In this document: positions 16,090 through 24,820 of the stretch, piece after piece
Layout of the letters: every line of letters starts with the position of its first letter
Numbering within the stretch: the stretch's first letter is position 1
Assembly (NCBI GenBank): GCA_934271465.1
Contig: CAKQRQ010000001.1
Location: forward strand, 62,001-126,000
Source of the DNA: an uncultured Alphaproteobacteria bacterium
GTDB taxonomy: Bacteria; Pseudomonadota; Alphaproteobacteria; RF32; CAG-239
DNA: 64,000 nt
Reading direction: 5' to 3'
Notes under the pieces: generated by a model
Seen by the model: the letters and a program-made list of their open reading frames with translations, nothing else
What the model was told of the DNA's origin: nothing
Databases searched by the model: none
Position numbers and translations under genes: made by a program

Positions 16090-18192
16090 TTAGACAAGCC
16101 TTGTTAACTCATCAAGCATTTCGTCTGCCGTTGTGATAATCTTTCCGGCGGCCGAATAGGCTCTTTGAACAATAATCATATTGGAAAATTCCGTTGCTAA
16201 ATCGACTGTTGAACTTTCCAAAGAGCTTGAGGCAATTTCGCCGGCACCGCCGGTCTTAGCTTGTGTCAACAAGGGATTGCCGGACTCTGTTGTTGCAATC
16301 CAAACGTTATTATTCAAGGCTTCCATTCCGTTAGCATTTGTAAACAAAGCCAAAGGAATAATCGCAATCGGTTTTGTTTCGCCGTTTGAAAAGACCGCTG
16401 TTACAACGCCTTCCGGACTAACTGTTACACCGGCATAGCTTCCGAAAGTCGCACCGTCCTGATTGATATAGCTTGTGCTGAAGTTACCGGACAAGTTTGT
16501 CAATCCGCTGGAAACATTTTCATTTCCCATATTGATGGCAATGCGGACACTGTCGCCGAGTTTGATGTTTCCGGTCATATCCTGAGCGCCGTTCGCCCAG
16601 AAAATTTCCATATCTTTAACATTAATTGTTTTCGGCGTTCCGTCCGAGTTAAACATAACGCATGGAATCTGCGAACCGAGCTGTTCAACCCCGTCATAGG
16701 TAAATTTGCTTGTGATGTTGTTCATCGCGCCGTTGTTATAGACCTGAGCATTAACGCCCGTTGTCACGTCGGTAACAGAAATTTTTTCGCCCGTTGAAGA
16801 CGGAATAATCTGCATTGTTTTACCGCTGGCAATAAATCTTTCCGGTTCGGCCACGCCCGAATCCTGAATGGCTTTGACCAATTTGGCGACATCGGTTACC
16901 GTATTACCACTGGCCGCGCCGACATAAACTTCGCCGGGATTTCCCGGATCCGTCGCATCAAACACAAATTTAATGCCGTTGATTGTCAGGCTTTGACCGT
17001 TGGCAATTGTTCCGAAATCAATGTAAGCGCAATTTTTAATAGCATCATCAATTTCTTTGAGAGTGAAGGTTCCGCTGGGCAATCCAGAAGATCTATCAAT
17101 ATTGGCCGAAGACTGAACGCAGGCCAAAGTTCCGCTGCAATCAAATTTTAATTCATCGCCTGTTACAGATTGTTGAACAACAATTCTATTCCCGTCAACC
17201 GTGAAACGTCCGCCGTCGCGCACATTGTTACGAATGGCAACCAAAAATGTATCCAAAACATCTGTTACGGAGTTTGCCGTTGACATATCTACCGCAATGT
17301 TTCCGCCAGCAGCTGCCCCGCCGTTTGTAAATTCAAATGTTGAGTTATTGATTTTGATTGTCGACCCGACAGCCGGCATATCCGTAAATTCCATCTGTGC
17401 AATGGAAGAATAAACCAAGCCGTTATTTGTATAAAGATTGATATCAGCCGCGCCGGAAGGAATCGACGTATTCAACCCCCAAGCATTGGCCGCTGTCTTT
17501 GTATAGTTCAAGCTGATGTTGCTGGCATTGCCCAAACTGTCGTAAATCAAAGTCGATACGGAATGTGTATCGCCGATTGCCGATCCGGAAGGCAGGTTTG
17601 CACCAAAAGCAATTTGCGTTGTTTGGGTTGCCGTGCCGCCGATGGTCGACAAGTCAATTCCGCGCAGGTTGTTGGCGTCGACAATATTATCATTAATGTA
17701 AACAGTTTCGCCGGCAGCGTTTTTATAAGCTTTCATATAAGTAATGCCGTTGATCTCGACGGTTGAAGCAGAAGTTGTTCCGTCCCATGGCATTAAAGAC
17801 CAACCTTGCGCATAATATCCGCCGCTGTTGACCAGATAGCCCGTTTCATCTTTCAAAAAGTCGCCGGCACGGGTATAAGCCCATGTTCCCTCGCCCGTAT
17901 TGGCCGAGTTAACGACAAAATATCCGGCACCGCTGACAGCCAAAGATGTTGTCGAGGAAACAGAAGACAACAAGCCTTGCGCGTCAATGCTTTGCGTTGA
18001 ATGAGACTGCACGCCGCCGGAAGAATATTTGCTGGACGAAACTTGTTTTGTAACCAATGTCGAAAACGATACATTGTTATTTTTGTAGCCGATTGTGTTC
18101 ATATTGGCGATGTTATCAGCAACCGCCCCCATGGCACTTGACTGAGCGCTTAACCCAGAAACACCGGCCTGTAATGCACCTAAAATACTCAT
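16090..18192 (-). CDS. flgE: Flagellar hook protein FlgE
   Basis: FlgE polymerises into the hook, the universal joint between rod and filament. The 700-residue product shows the amino-terminal rod/hook signature (MSILGALQAGVSGLSAQS, then ADNIANMNTIGYKNNNVSF), the FlgE core (SLAVSGAGYFVV) and the carboxy-terminal D0 helix (VDLATEFSNMIIVQRAYSAA, then ITTADEMLDELTRLV). It is long for a hook protein because of a large central insert, rich in Gly, Asn and Thr, that would face outward. It is the third gene of the fliK-flgD-flgE operon. Confidence 0.94.
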   Translation of the reverse strand: MSILGALQAGVSGLSAQSSAMGAVADNIANMNTIGYKNNNVSFSTLVTKQVSSSKYSSGGVQSHSTQSIDAQGLLSSVSSTTSLAVSGAGYFVVNSANTGEGTWAYTRAGDFLKDETGYLVNSGGYYAQGWSLMPWDGTTSASTVEINGITYMKAYKNAAGETVYINDNIVDANNLRGIDLSTIGGTATQTTQIAFGANLPSGSAIGDTHSVSTLIYDSLGNASNISLNYTKTAANAWGLNTSIPSGAADINLYTNNGLVYSSIAQMEFTDMPAVGSTIKINNSTFEFTNGGAAAGGNIAVDMSTANSVTDVLDTFLVAIRNNVRDGGRFTVDGNRIVVQQSVTGDELKFDCSGTLACVQSSANIDRSSGLPSGTFTLKEIDDAIKNCAYIDFGTIANGQSLTINGIKFVFDATDPGNPGEVYVGAASGNTVTDVAKLVKAIQDSGVAEPERFIASGKTMQIIPSSTGEKISVTDVTTGVNAQVYNNGAMNNITSKFTYDGVEQLGSQIPCVMFNSDGTPKTINVKDMEIFWANGAQDMTGNIKLGDSVRIAINMGNENVSSGLTNLSGNFSTSYINQDGATFGSYAGVTVSPEGVVTAVFSNGETKPIAIIPLALFTNANGMEALNNNVWIATTESGNPLLTQAKTGGAGEIASSSLESSTVDLATEFSNMIIVQRAYSAAGKIITTADEMLDELTRLV

Positions 18193-18214
18193 TTTTGTTC
18201 TCCTAAAACTTTAA

Positions 18215-18958
18215 TTATACTTTTTGACTTTCTGTTTTGGAATCAGTGCCGTCTTTCTTGAGGCTGTCAATCAAATTATCCCAATATTTGCCATCGCGCG
18301 CCGTCAGGACATAATCCAAGCTGGCCGTTACGGCATCGCCCAATCCAAGATAAATACCGCTGTCGTCGCTGGCCACACCCGTGACACGTCCGAAGACTGT
18401 TGTTGTGACGCCTGCCTCGGCTTCTCCGGAGGCGCTTTTGGTCGTGACGGAAATTTTGTAAGCTCCGTCGGGCAGCTGTTTGCCGTCCAAATCCTTGCCG
18501 TCCCAAACAAGATCATGCGCACCGGCTGTTTTTTCGCCTTGCTGACTGAAAACAACTTTGTCATTCATATCTTTAATTGTGACGACGCATTCCTGAACAT
18601 TTTGGCTCAGGGTATAGGTTGCTTTGGAAACGCCGCCGTCCAAAGGCAATGTATCCCCCAAAACCTGAATGGTCTTTCCGACATAGCCGGTTGCCTGAAC
18701 GCCCAAATTGTGAATGGACAAATTCAAAAGATTGTCTAACTTGCTGTTGGTCTGAATAGCCTGTTCAACATTTGAATACTGAACCAACTGGTTGGTATAC
18801 TCGGACGCATCCATCGGATCAAGAGGATCCTGATATTGCATCTGTGTTGTCAAAAGTTTCAAAAAAGTATCCATATCCGCAGACAAAGTTTTGCTTGCGA
18901 CACCTGCTTTGCTGCTGTCCGAATAAACAGAATTGATGATTGAGCTTAAATCCGTCAT
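18215..18958 (-). CDS. flgD: Hook-assembly scaffold protein FlgD
   Basis: FlgD caps the growing hook and is discarded when the hook is complete. The 247-residue product has the conserved amino-terminal block (MDTFLKLLTTQMQYQDPLDP, then ASEYTNQLVQYSNVEQAIQ) and the FlgD Ig-like and tudor-like carboxy-terminal domains (DLVWDGKDLDGKQLPDGAY, with the WDGkd..G...pdG.Y pattern). The length is typical. It lies between fliK and flgE on the same strand with gaps of about 20 bases. Confidence 0.94.
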   Translation of the reverse strand: MTDLSSIINSVYSDSSKAGVASKTLSADMDTFLKLLTTQMQYQDPLDPMDASEYTNQLVQYSNVEQAIQTNSKLDNLLNLSIHNLGVQATGYVGKTIQVLGDTLPLDGGVSKATYTLSQNVQECVVTIKDMNDKVVFSQQGEKTAGAHDLVWDGKDLDGKQLPDGAYKISVTTKSASGEAEAGVTTTVFGRVTGVASDDSGIYLGLGDAVTASLDYVLTARDGKYWDNLIDSLKKDGTDSKTESQKV

Positions 18959-18976
18959 TTTCGTTTCTCCTTATCC

Positions 18977-20467
18977 TCAAACCCTGATATTTAATCCCAA
19001 GACGGGGTCATATCCGAGGTTATCGTTTTCGGCAACGGCTTCGGCTTCCTGCTCAAGCTTATCGCCGATAAAGCGAGACAAACCGGAGTCATTTTTCTTG
19101 TTTCCGGCGGCGTTTTCATCCTGAAAACTAAAGCTGAAACTTTTGCTATCCGTGTCATAACCGGCCTCGTTAAAAGCTTTTGACAGATTTGAAACTTCTT
19201 TCTGAAGCATATCTGCCGTTTCTGCACGACTGGCCACAATTTCGGCCTGTAATTTGCCGTCTTTGGCGATGTGCATTTTGACGCGGATTTGGCCTAAATC
19301 CTCAGGTTTCAGCTGGATATCAATCGTGTCAATTCCTTTGACGGCCGATTTTGTAATATTTACTTTAATCTGTTCGACAACTTCTTTGCTCATTCCTTTG
19401 AACACATCTCTTGACGCGGTTTCGTTTGTGCGGGCAAAAGCTTCTGCTCTTTGAGCATTAGCTGTTTCAAACACAACTTCTTTACCTGAAACGACCATCT
19501 CGGCCGGCTTCAACGATGCCTCAACCGAATTATCTCCGGCAACGCGGACATCTGCTCCGGCGAAAGTTCCGAAATCAACAGCCGCAGGCATTTCTTTTGC
19601 ATGAACCGTCGGGGCAGAATTTTTGACCGTCAGTGTTTCAGCTCCGTCAATATCTGTCTGAGCCAAAGCATCTGAATCGACGCTCTGGAACAAAGAATCT
19701 ATTTCGAAACGATTTTTCAAAACATCTTTGGCGACCGGAGCGGCAATTTTTTCCTCTTTGGTATCAACATTGATTTTCATTTTGACGGGCGCGTCAATTT
19801 TTTCATCCAAATACTTGGCTTGTTCCAGAACCAAAGCTTCTTCTTCGGTCAGGGGAAGCAGATTTTCTTCTGCCGTTGCGGGTTGTTGAGCTTTTGACAT
19901 TTTTGGCAGCTCGACGGTTTCTTCCGCCACGGGCTGCATCTCAAGCAACTCGGCCTGTTGAACCGGCATCTGCGTTTCGCTCTCGGGAAGCAAAATCTCA
20001 GCACCGAGTTCAGGCATCAAGACATCAACGCCGTCTTCGCCGGTAATTTGAACAGACACGGGAGCCTCGGCCTCAGGGGATTGATTTTCAACGATCGGGG
20101 AATCGTTTTGGCCTTGAGCATTCAACGCGCCCGCTTCTTCGGGGACGTCTTTTGTCTGTTCCGGAGCCGTTTCTTCGGCCTTGACCGGCTGTTTATCATT
20201 GGTCTTGACAGTTTCTTTTGTTTGCGTCTTTTCTTTGACGCTTTCTTTGTCTTTCTTGACAGGAATTTCTTTTTCTTTGGCAACATTTGCCGTTTTGACT
20301 TCCTTTTCCGCTTTTAAATTATCGGCAAAAGAGGTTTTCGGCTGTTCGGAGGGCTGAGGTTTCAGCATTTCCGCAAAACCGCTCTCAGCTTTATTGTCGG
20401 GCAAAATATTTCCCAACTTTATTCCGAGCATCTGCTGCAGTAAAATGTTTCTGTCTTGTATTTCCAT
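18977..20467 (-). CDS. fliK: Flagellar hook-length control protein FliK
   Basis: FliK measures hook length and switches export specificity. The product is about 496 residues. The first 330 are low-complexity, rich in Glu, Lys, Ala and Pro, as is usual. The last 110 carry the hook-length domain (DTIDIQLKPEDLGQIRVKMH, then GKLQAEIVASRAETADML), whose L.P..LG.v.v pattern is the family signature. I chose the ATG at 20467; a TTG at 20473 is the alternative. The sigma-54 promoter at 20509-20524 would give a leader of about 30 nt. First gene of the hook operon. Confidence 0.87.
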   Translation of the reverse strand: MEIQDRNILLQQMLGIKLGNILPDNKAESGFAEMLKPQPSEQPKTSFADNLKAEKEVKTANVAKEKEIPVKKDKESVKEKTQTKETVKTNDKQPVKAEETAPEQTKDVPEEAGALNAQGQNDSPIVENQSPEAEAPVSVQITGEDGVDVLMPELGAEILLPESETQMPVQQAELLEMQPVAEETVELPKMSKAQQPATAEENLLPLTEEEALVLEQAKYLDEKIDAPVKMKINVDTKEEKIAAPVAKDVLKNRFEIDSLFQSVDSDALAQTDIDGAETLTVKNSAPTVHAKEMPAAVDFGTFAGADVRVAGDNSVEASLKPAEMVVSGKEVVFETANAQRAEAFARTNETASRDVFKGMSKEVVEQIKVNITKSAVKGIDTIDIQLKPEDLGQIRVKMHIAKDGKLQAEIVASRAETADMLQKEVSNLSKAFNEAGYDTDSKSFSFSFQDENAAGNKKNDSGLSRFIGDKLEQEAEAVAENDNLGYDPVLGLNIRV

Positions 20468-20508
20468 TTTCAAGCTTTCGTTAAAAAAGTTGACTCTGAG
20501 CGAAAATA

Positions 20509-20524
20509 TGCAAATAGCGTGCCA
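20509..20524 (-). promoter_or_regulatory. Sigma-54 (-24/-12) promoter of the fliK-flgD-flgE operon
   Basis: The minus strand reads TGGCACGCTATTTGCA, an exact match to the TGGCACG-N4-TTGCA consensus with the GG and GC elements at correct spacing. It lies about 40 bases upstream of fliK. FlbD, encoded at 10767-12080 with an intact GAFTGA loop, is the natural activator. Confidence 0.9.
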
Positions 20525-20643
20525 AATTTTTAATAGCTGAATTTATTTTAAAACTTTGAACATTTTTCACACCCGCCACTTTTTGAAAAAACGTCATTTT
20601 TTTGCAAAAATTATGCTTTTTTATGCAAAAATGGCGTTTTTTA

Positions 20644-20671
20644 TTGTATTTTTTGCAAAAACTGCTATTTT
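20644..20671 (+). promoter_or_regulatory. Probable sigma-70 promoter of accB, overlapping a TTTTTGCAAAAA palindrome
   Basis: TTGTAT, a 16-base spacer and TATTTT precede accB by about 50 bases. The spacer contains the palindrome TTTTTGCAAAAA (20650-20661), which also occurs at 20599-20610, with a related ATGCAAAAAT half site near 20623. The paired sites could be operators for a repressor of fatty-acid genes. This is inference from sequence symmetry only. Confidence 0.4.
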
Positions 20672-20722
20672 GATTTCAGAAATGAATCGATGTCTTAAAT
20701 TTTGAGAAAGTGAGTCAATATT

Positions 20723-21187
20723 ATGGCAAATTCCATTGATACAAAAATAATTAACAAACTGGCCGATGTTTTGAACAAAAACGCCTTGAGCGAGCTTGAA
20801 TATGAAGACGAGACCTGCCGCATCAAACTGAAAAGCACCGCCGCGCAAACAATTGTTGCCGCTGCGCCTGCCGTTTCTGCGCCGGTTCAAGCCGCCCCGC
20901 AGTCTTCCGTCCAAGCGGACGCGCCCTGCGCCATTGATGATTATTCTCAAAATGCGGGAAGCGTTAAATCTCCGATTGTGGGCGTTGTTTATTTATCAGC
21001 CGACCCGACCAAACCCGATTATGTTTCCGTCGGAGATTCCGTCAAAGAAGGCGATATTGTCTGCCTGATTGAGGCGATGAAGACCTTTAACCCCGTCAAA
21101 GCGCACCGTTCCGGCACCGTGACCAAAATTCTTGTCGAATCCGGTGATCCGGTTGAATATGGTGAATCTTTAATGATTATAGAATAA
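20723..21187 (+). CDS. accB: Biotin carboxyl carrier protein of acetyl-CoA carboxylase
   Basis: AccB carries the biotin that shuttles carboxyl groups in the first step of fatty-acid synthesis. The 154-residue product has an amino-terminal segment (INKLADVLNKNALSELEYED), an Ala/Pro linker (about 45-75) and a biotinyl domain with the attachment motif EAMKTFNPV, the lysine being the biotin site. The final VEYGESLMIIE is typical. Length is normal. accC follows after 11 bases. Confidence 0.95.
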   Translation: MANSIDTKIINKLADVLNKNALSELEYEDETCRIKLKSTAAQTIVAAAPAVSAPVQAAPQSSVQADAPCAIDDYSQNAGSVKSPIVGVVYLSADPTKPDYVSVGDSVKEGDIVCLIEAMKTFNPVKAHRSGTVTKILVESGDPVEYGESLMIIE

Positions 21188-21198
21188 GGGCTTATCAT

Positions 21199-22542
21199 AT
21201 GTTTGAAAAAGTTCTGATTGCCAACCGCGGCGAAGTCGCTTTAAGAATCCATCGGGCATGCCGCGAAATGGGTATTAAGACCGTTGCCGTCCATTCGGAA
21301 GCTGATGTCAATGCTATGCATGTCAGGCTGGCTGATGAGGCGGTTTGTATTGGACCGGCACGGTCGGCCGACTCTTATTTAAATAAATCGGCTATTATTT
21401 CGGCGGCCATTATCACCGGCGCCGATGCCATTCATCCGGGGTTCGGCTTTTTGTCCGAGAATGCCGATTTTGCCGAGATGGTTGAAGAACACGGCATAAC
21501 CTTTATCGGCCCCAAACCGGAGCAAATTCGGCTAATGGGCGATAAACTGACCGCGCGAGAAGCGGCCATCAAATCCGGCCTGCCGGTTATTCCGGGGTCG
21601 CCAGAACTTAAGAGTGTGGAAGATGCGCTCAAATGGGGCAAAGAAATCGGCTATCCTGTTATTATCAAAGCCAAAGCCGGCGGCGGCGGAAAGGGAATGA
21701 AAGTCGCCATGACGGAAGCCGATGTCGAGGCTGCCTATACGATGGCGCGCGCCGAGGCCAAAGCCTCTTTCAGCAGCGATGCCGTTTATATGGAAAAATA
21801 TTTGCAGCACCCGCGCCATATCGAAGTTCAGGTTTTGGCTGACACTTACGGCAATGTGGTTCATCTGGGCGAGCGCGACTGCTCTATTCAGCGCCAGAAT
21901 CAAAAGGTCATTGAGGAAACTCCCTCGCCGGCTTTGAACCAACAGCAACGTGAAGAAATCGGCGAGATTGCCCGTCAAGCCATTGAAAAAATCGGCTATT
22001 CCAGCGCCGGCACTCTTGAATTTTTGTTTGAAGACGGCAAGTTTTACTTTTTGGAGATGAACACCCGTCTGCAAGTCGAACACCCGATTACGGAAGCCGT
22101 GACGGGGATTGACATTGTGCGCGAACAACTGCGCATTGCCGACGGCGCCAAACTGGGCTACACGCAAAAAGACATTTGCTTTAGCGGACATGCTATTGAA
22201 TGCCGTATCAACGCTGAAGATCCTGAAACTTTTGTTCCGAACGCCGGAAAAGTTACCGAATGGCACGCCCCCGGCGGACTGGGCGTCAGGGTGGATTCCG
22301 AGATTTATTCGGGATACAAAATTCCGCCGTTTTATGACAGTATGATTGCCAAGCTGATTGTCAGCGGCAAGACCCGCAATGCCGCTTTGATGAGGCTTCA
22401 TCGAGCGTTGGAAGAGTTTGTGATTGACGGGATTAAAACAACCATTCCCCTGCACCAGAGGATTATTTCTCAGCCTGATTTTATTGACGGTATTTATAAT
22501 ATCCATTGGCTGGAGAACCTTTTGAAAGACACCCAAAGATAG
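21199..22542 (+). CDS. accC: Biotin carboxylase subunit of acetyl-CoA carboxylase
   Basis: AccC carboxylates biotin on AccB using ATP and bicarbonate. The 447-residue product has the full biotin-carboxylase fold: MFEKVLIANRGEVALRIHRA at the start, GGGGKGMK as the glycine-rich ATP loop near residue 163, RHIEVQVLADTYGNVVHLGE, the catalytic-site stretch FLEMNTRLQVEHPITE and the carboxy-terminal domain with HAIECRINAEDP. Length is standard. It forms an operon with accB and probably the downstream Sel1 gene. Confidence 0.97.
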   Translation: MFEKVLIANRGEVALRIHRACREMGIKTVAVHSEADVNAMHVRLADEAVCIGPARSADSYLNKSAIISAAIITGADAIHPGFGFLSENADFAEMVEEHGITFIGPKPEQIRLMGDKLTAREAAIKSGLPVIPGSPELKSVEDALKWGKEIGYPVIIKAKAGGGGKGMKVAMTEADVEAAYTMARAEAKASFSSDAVYMEKYLQHPRHIEVQVLADTYGNVVHLGERDCSIQRQNQKVIEETPSPALNQQQREEIGEIARQAIEKIGYSSAGTLEFLFEDGKFYFLEMNTRLQVEHPITEAVTGIDIVREQLRIADGAKLGYTQKDICFSGHAIECRINAEDPETFVPNAGKVTEWHAPGGLGVRVDSEIYSGYKIPPFYDSMIAKLIVSGKTRNAALMRLHRALEEFVIDGIKTTIPLHQRIISQPDFIDGIYNIHWLENLLKDTQR

Positions 22543-22552
22543 GAGTTTGTCC

Positions 22553-23620
22553 ATGTCTAAACGCTGTTTTGCCGCCTATGCCCTGATTGCCGGATTGTCC
22601 GTTTCATCGGTATTGGCCGGAACGGGTTCTGTTTCTTTGTTTGATGAGTCCAAAAAGGAAGAGCCGGCTCGTCCGCTATCTATTCCGGAAAAGAAAGAAG
22701 GCTTTTTTTCTTTTTTGAATTTTAAATTTCCGACAGGTTTCTTTTCATCCAAAGAAGAAAAAGAACCGACGCTTGAAGATGCTATCCAGCTGGCTGATGA
22801 GGGGAACCTGCAGGCTCAGCTCTTTTTGGGATATTCCTACCTTTACGGAACAAACAACGCGCCGCAGGACTATCAAAAATCCTTTGAATATTATTCAAAA
22901 GCAGCCCAGCAAAAAGACCCGACCGGATTAAATAATCTGGGGAGTTTGTATTATAACGGAATCGGGCGCGAGCGCGATACGGAACAGGCACGGACGCTTT
23001 TTGAACAGGCTGCCGCAGTCGGCAATCCAGAATCGGCCGTTAACCTTGCTTTTATTTATATCAGCGGCAACGGTGCTCCTCAAAATCGATCCAAAGCTTT
23101 GGCTTATTTTGATCAAGCTGCCGAGGCCGGAAATTCAATTGCTCAATTTATGATTGGGTATGCTTATTATATAGGCGCTTTGACGCCTCAAAATGATGAA
23201 CAGGCCGCGCGCTTGATTAAAGCTGCCGCAGATGTTGAATTTGATGAGGCTCAACTTGTTTTGGCGGATATGTATATGAAAGGGCGGGGATTTCCTCAAA
23301 ACTACAGCAATGCCGTCAAAAGTCTGAAAGCCGCCGTGGCTCAGGGCAATACGGAGGCCATGATGAAGCTGGCCGATATTTTGGTTGCCGGAACAAAATA
23401 TACTCAAGACATTGAATATGCCCATGTTTTATACAATTTGGCGGCTGTTCAAGGTGTTGAAAGAGCGGCCGACCGCCGGCATTTTATTGAATCAAAAATG
23501 AAGATAAAAGATGTTTTGGATGCACAGCTTCAAGCTGAAAACTTCAAAGAAGAAGTGTCGCCTCTGACAAAATATGTTCGGCAGACTTTCGGCTCGAATG
23601 TTCGAGGATTTTTTAATTAG
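22553..23620 (+). CDS. Exported Sel1-repeat (TPR-like) protein
   Basis: The 355-residue product has a signal peptide (AAYALIAGLSVSSVLAG), a charged linker and then about six Sel1-like repeats of 36 residues, for example AQLFLGYSYLYG, GLNNLGSLYYNGIG, SAVNLAFIYISGNGAPQN and AQLVLADMYMKGRGFPQN. Such solenoids mediate protein contacts in the periplasm. I chose the ATG at 22553, because AGGAG at 22541 is spaced 7 bases from it; a TTG at 22547 is too close. It follows accC by 10 bases, so it shares that operon, although nothing links it to fatty-acid synthesis. Confidence 0.85.
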   Translation: MSKRCFAAYALIAGLSVSSVLAGTGSVSLFDESKKEEPARPLSIPEKKEGFFSFLNFKFPTGFFSSKEEKEPTLEDAIQLADEGNLQAQLFLGYSYLYGTNNAPQDYQKSFEYYSKAAQQKDPTGLNNLGSLYYNGIGRERDTEQARTLFEQAAAVGNPESAVNLAFIYISGNGAPQNRSKALAYFDQAAEAGNSIAQFMIGYAYYIGALTPQNDEQAARLIKAAADVEFDEAQLVLADMYMKGRGFPQNYSNAVKSLKAAVAQGNTEAMMKLADILVAGTKYTQDIEYAHVLYNLAAVQGVERAADRRHFIESKMKIKDVLDAQLQAENFKEEVSPLTKYVRQTFGSNVRGFFN

Positions 23621-23657
23621 GCTGTTAATTAAGTTTTCTTCTTTTTGTGGCAGCTAA

Positions 23658-23715
23658 GTGCCCGAGGTAGCGTCGTTTCTCTCTTCCGTCATATTCGGGC
23701 TTGACCCGAAGGCAA
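23658..23715. repeat. REP-like palindromic repeat, copy 1
   Basis: The core GTCATATTCGGGCTTGACCC contains the inverted repeat TTCGGG-CTTGA-CCCGAA. A nearly identical copy is at 26155-26212 and a diverged inverted one at 54138-54162. Here it lies just past the terminator of flagellin gene 1. Confidence 0.7.
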
Positions 23716-23717
23716 TA

Positions 23718-23748
23718 AAAAAAAGCGGGGTAAATGCCCCGCTTCTTT
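23718..23748 (-). terminator. Terminator after flagellin gene 1, probably bidirectional
   Basis: AAGCGGGG / CCCCGCTT forms an 8-bp stem with a 6-base loop, flanked by A and T tracts. It serves the flagellin on the minus strand and could end the accB operon on the plus strand. Confidence 0.8.
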
Positions 23749-23764
23749 TCGTGCTTGATTTGTC

Positions 23765-24685
23765 TTAGAACAACTGCAAGACGGACTGTGCCGACTGAGA
23801 TGCCAAAGACAAAGAGTTAATCGCCAATTGCTGACGTGTCTGCAAGGCCAGATAGTTGGCTGACTCTTCGTTCATATCGGCCAGAACAAGGTTATCAGCA
23901 CCGGTCTCGAGAACATCAATCAGGGCTTCAGTAAATTCCTGACGAGTTTGGATAATGGAGTATGTATTACCCAGCTCGCTGCTGACAGAACGCAATTTTG
24001 TCATACCGGCCGTAACAGCTGAAATAGCCTGATCAACCGTTGTCTTTGCCGTTGCGCCGCCATCAACCGTCCAGTTGACATCAGCTTTCAAAATGTCAAT
24101 ACCTTTATCGCCCAAAAGGCTATCAACTTGGACATCTAAGCTATTGCCGCGAGATTCGTTGAAAACAACGGTCAATTTTTGGCCTTTTAACAAGTTAATT
24201 CCCTGATATGATGTATCGTTAATCAACTTTTCGGCTTGTGCGCGAATAGCATTGAACTGATTCTGATAGCTTTCCAACTCTTTGACATAACTATCATAAG
24301 CGGTTTTTTGAGCATCCCAAGCATCTTGAGCTGGGCCGGCATCTCCCGGACGCGTTCCTGCCGGAGCTTCAACTTTTGCCAGAGTCGCAGCCGTATCAGC
24401 AACCGCCTTCATCTGTTCAACATAAGATGTCAAAGATTCCAAACCTTCGTTAGCGGCCTGAATGGTCTGAATGCCCTGCCCCATGCTGTCTAACAAAGAT
24501 GACAAGTCAGAAGCGCGGTTTGTCAAAGCGCGGGATTGATAGTAGCTGGACGCGTTATCAATAGCGGAGTTAACTTTCTTACCTGTGGAAAGTCTCTCTT
24601 GTGTTGTATCCATCTGGCTTTGAATTGACTTCAAAGAGGCCAAATTAGAACGCATACTTGCTGTTAATGTAATAGATTGAGCCAT
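23765..24685 (-). CDS. Flagellin, copy 1
   Basis: Flagellin is the filament subunit, exported and assembled outside the cell. The 306-residue product has the conserved amino-terminal domain (MAQSITLTASMRSNLASLKS, then MDTTQERLSTGKKVNSAIDN) and carboxy-terminal domain (NTYSIIQTRQEFTEALIDVL, ending SQSAQSVLQLF), joined by a short variable centre. It is almost identical to copy 3 in both ends, leader and terminator. It has its own terminator and structured leader, so it is probably monocistronic. FlbT, encoded at 28326-28742, is its likely regulator. Confidence 0.93.
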   Translation of the reverse strand: MAQSITLTASMRSNLASLKSIQSQMDTTQERLSTGKKVNSAIDNASSYYQSRALTNRASDLSSLLDSMGQGIQTIQAANEGLESLTSYVEQMKAVADTAATLAKVEAPAGTRPGDAGPAQDAWDAQKTAYDSYVKELESYQNQFNAIRAQAEKLINDTSYQGINLLKGQKLTVVFNESRGNSLDVQVDSLLGDKGIDILKADVNWTVDGGATAKTTVDQAISAVTAGMTKLRSVSSELGNTYSIIQTRQEFTEALIDVLETGADNLVLADMNEESANYLALQTRQQLAINSLSLASQSAQSVLQLF

Positions 24686-24714
24686 TTTCTTTCTCCATTT
24701 TTGTTTTCTGAAAC

Positions 24715-24736
24715 ACGCTTAAATTCTCTTAAGCGT
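24715..24736 (-). promoter_or_regulatory. Leader hairpin of flagellin gene 1
   Basis: ACGCTTAA-N6-TTAAGCGT is an 8-bp perfect inverted repeat 30 bases before the start codon. The core GCTTAA-N6-TTAAGC recurs at the same place before flagellin genes 3 and 4. As RNA it would be a hairpin with loop GAGAAU. Confidence 0.6.
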
Positions 24737-24780
24737 AGCTTAATTTATACCTGAGATTGTTTAACATTTCTTTAAAAGAG

Positions 24781-24812
24781 AAAAGGCGAAAGCCGAAACT
24801 TCCGCCCTTTTT
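24781..24812 (-). terminator. Terminator after flagellin gene 2
   Basis: On the minus strand GGCGGAAG ... CTTTCGCC forms an imperfect stem followed by TTTTC. It lies just past the stop of flagellin gene 2. Confidence 0.6.
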
Positions 24813-24820
24813 GTAAAGCC

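Noticed and set aside
21532..22554. A 340-codon frame antisense to accC
   Set aside because: accC is unmistakable on the other strand. The antisense frame is a by-product of its codon use and has no promoter or family resemblance.
24686..24700. A short upstream frame (ATGGAGAAAGAAAATG) overlapping the start of flagellin genes 1 and 3
   Set aside because: The ATG is part of the ribosome-binding sequence itself. It would encode only a 16-residue peptide and has no ribosome site of its own.
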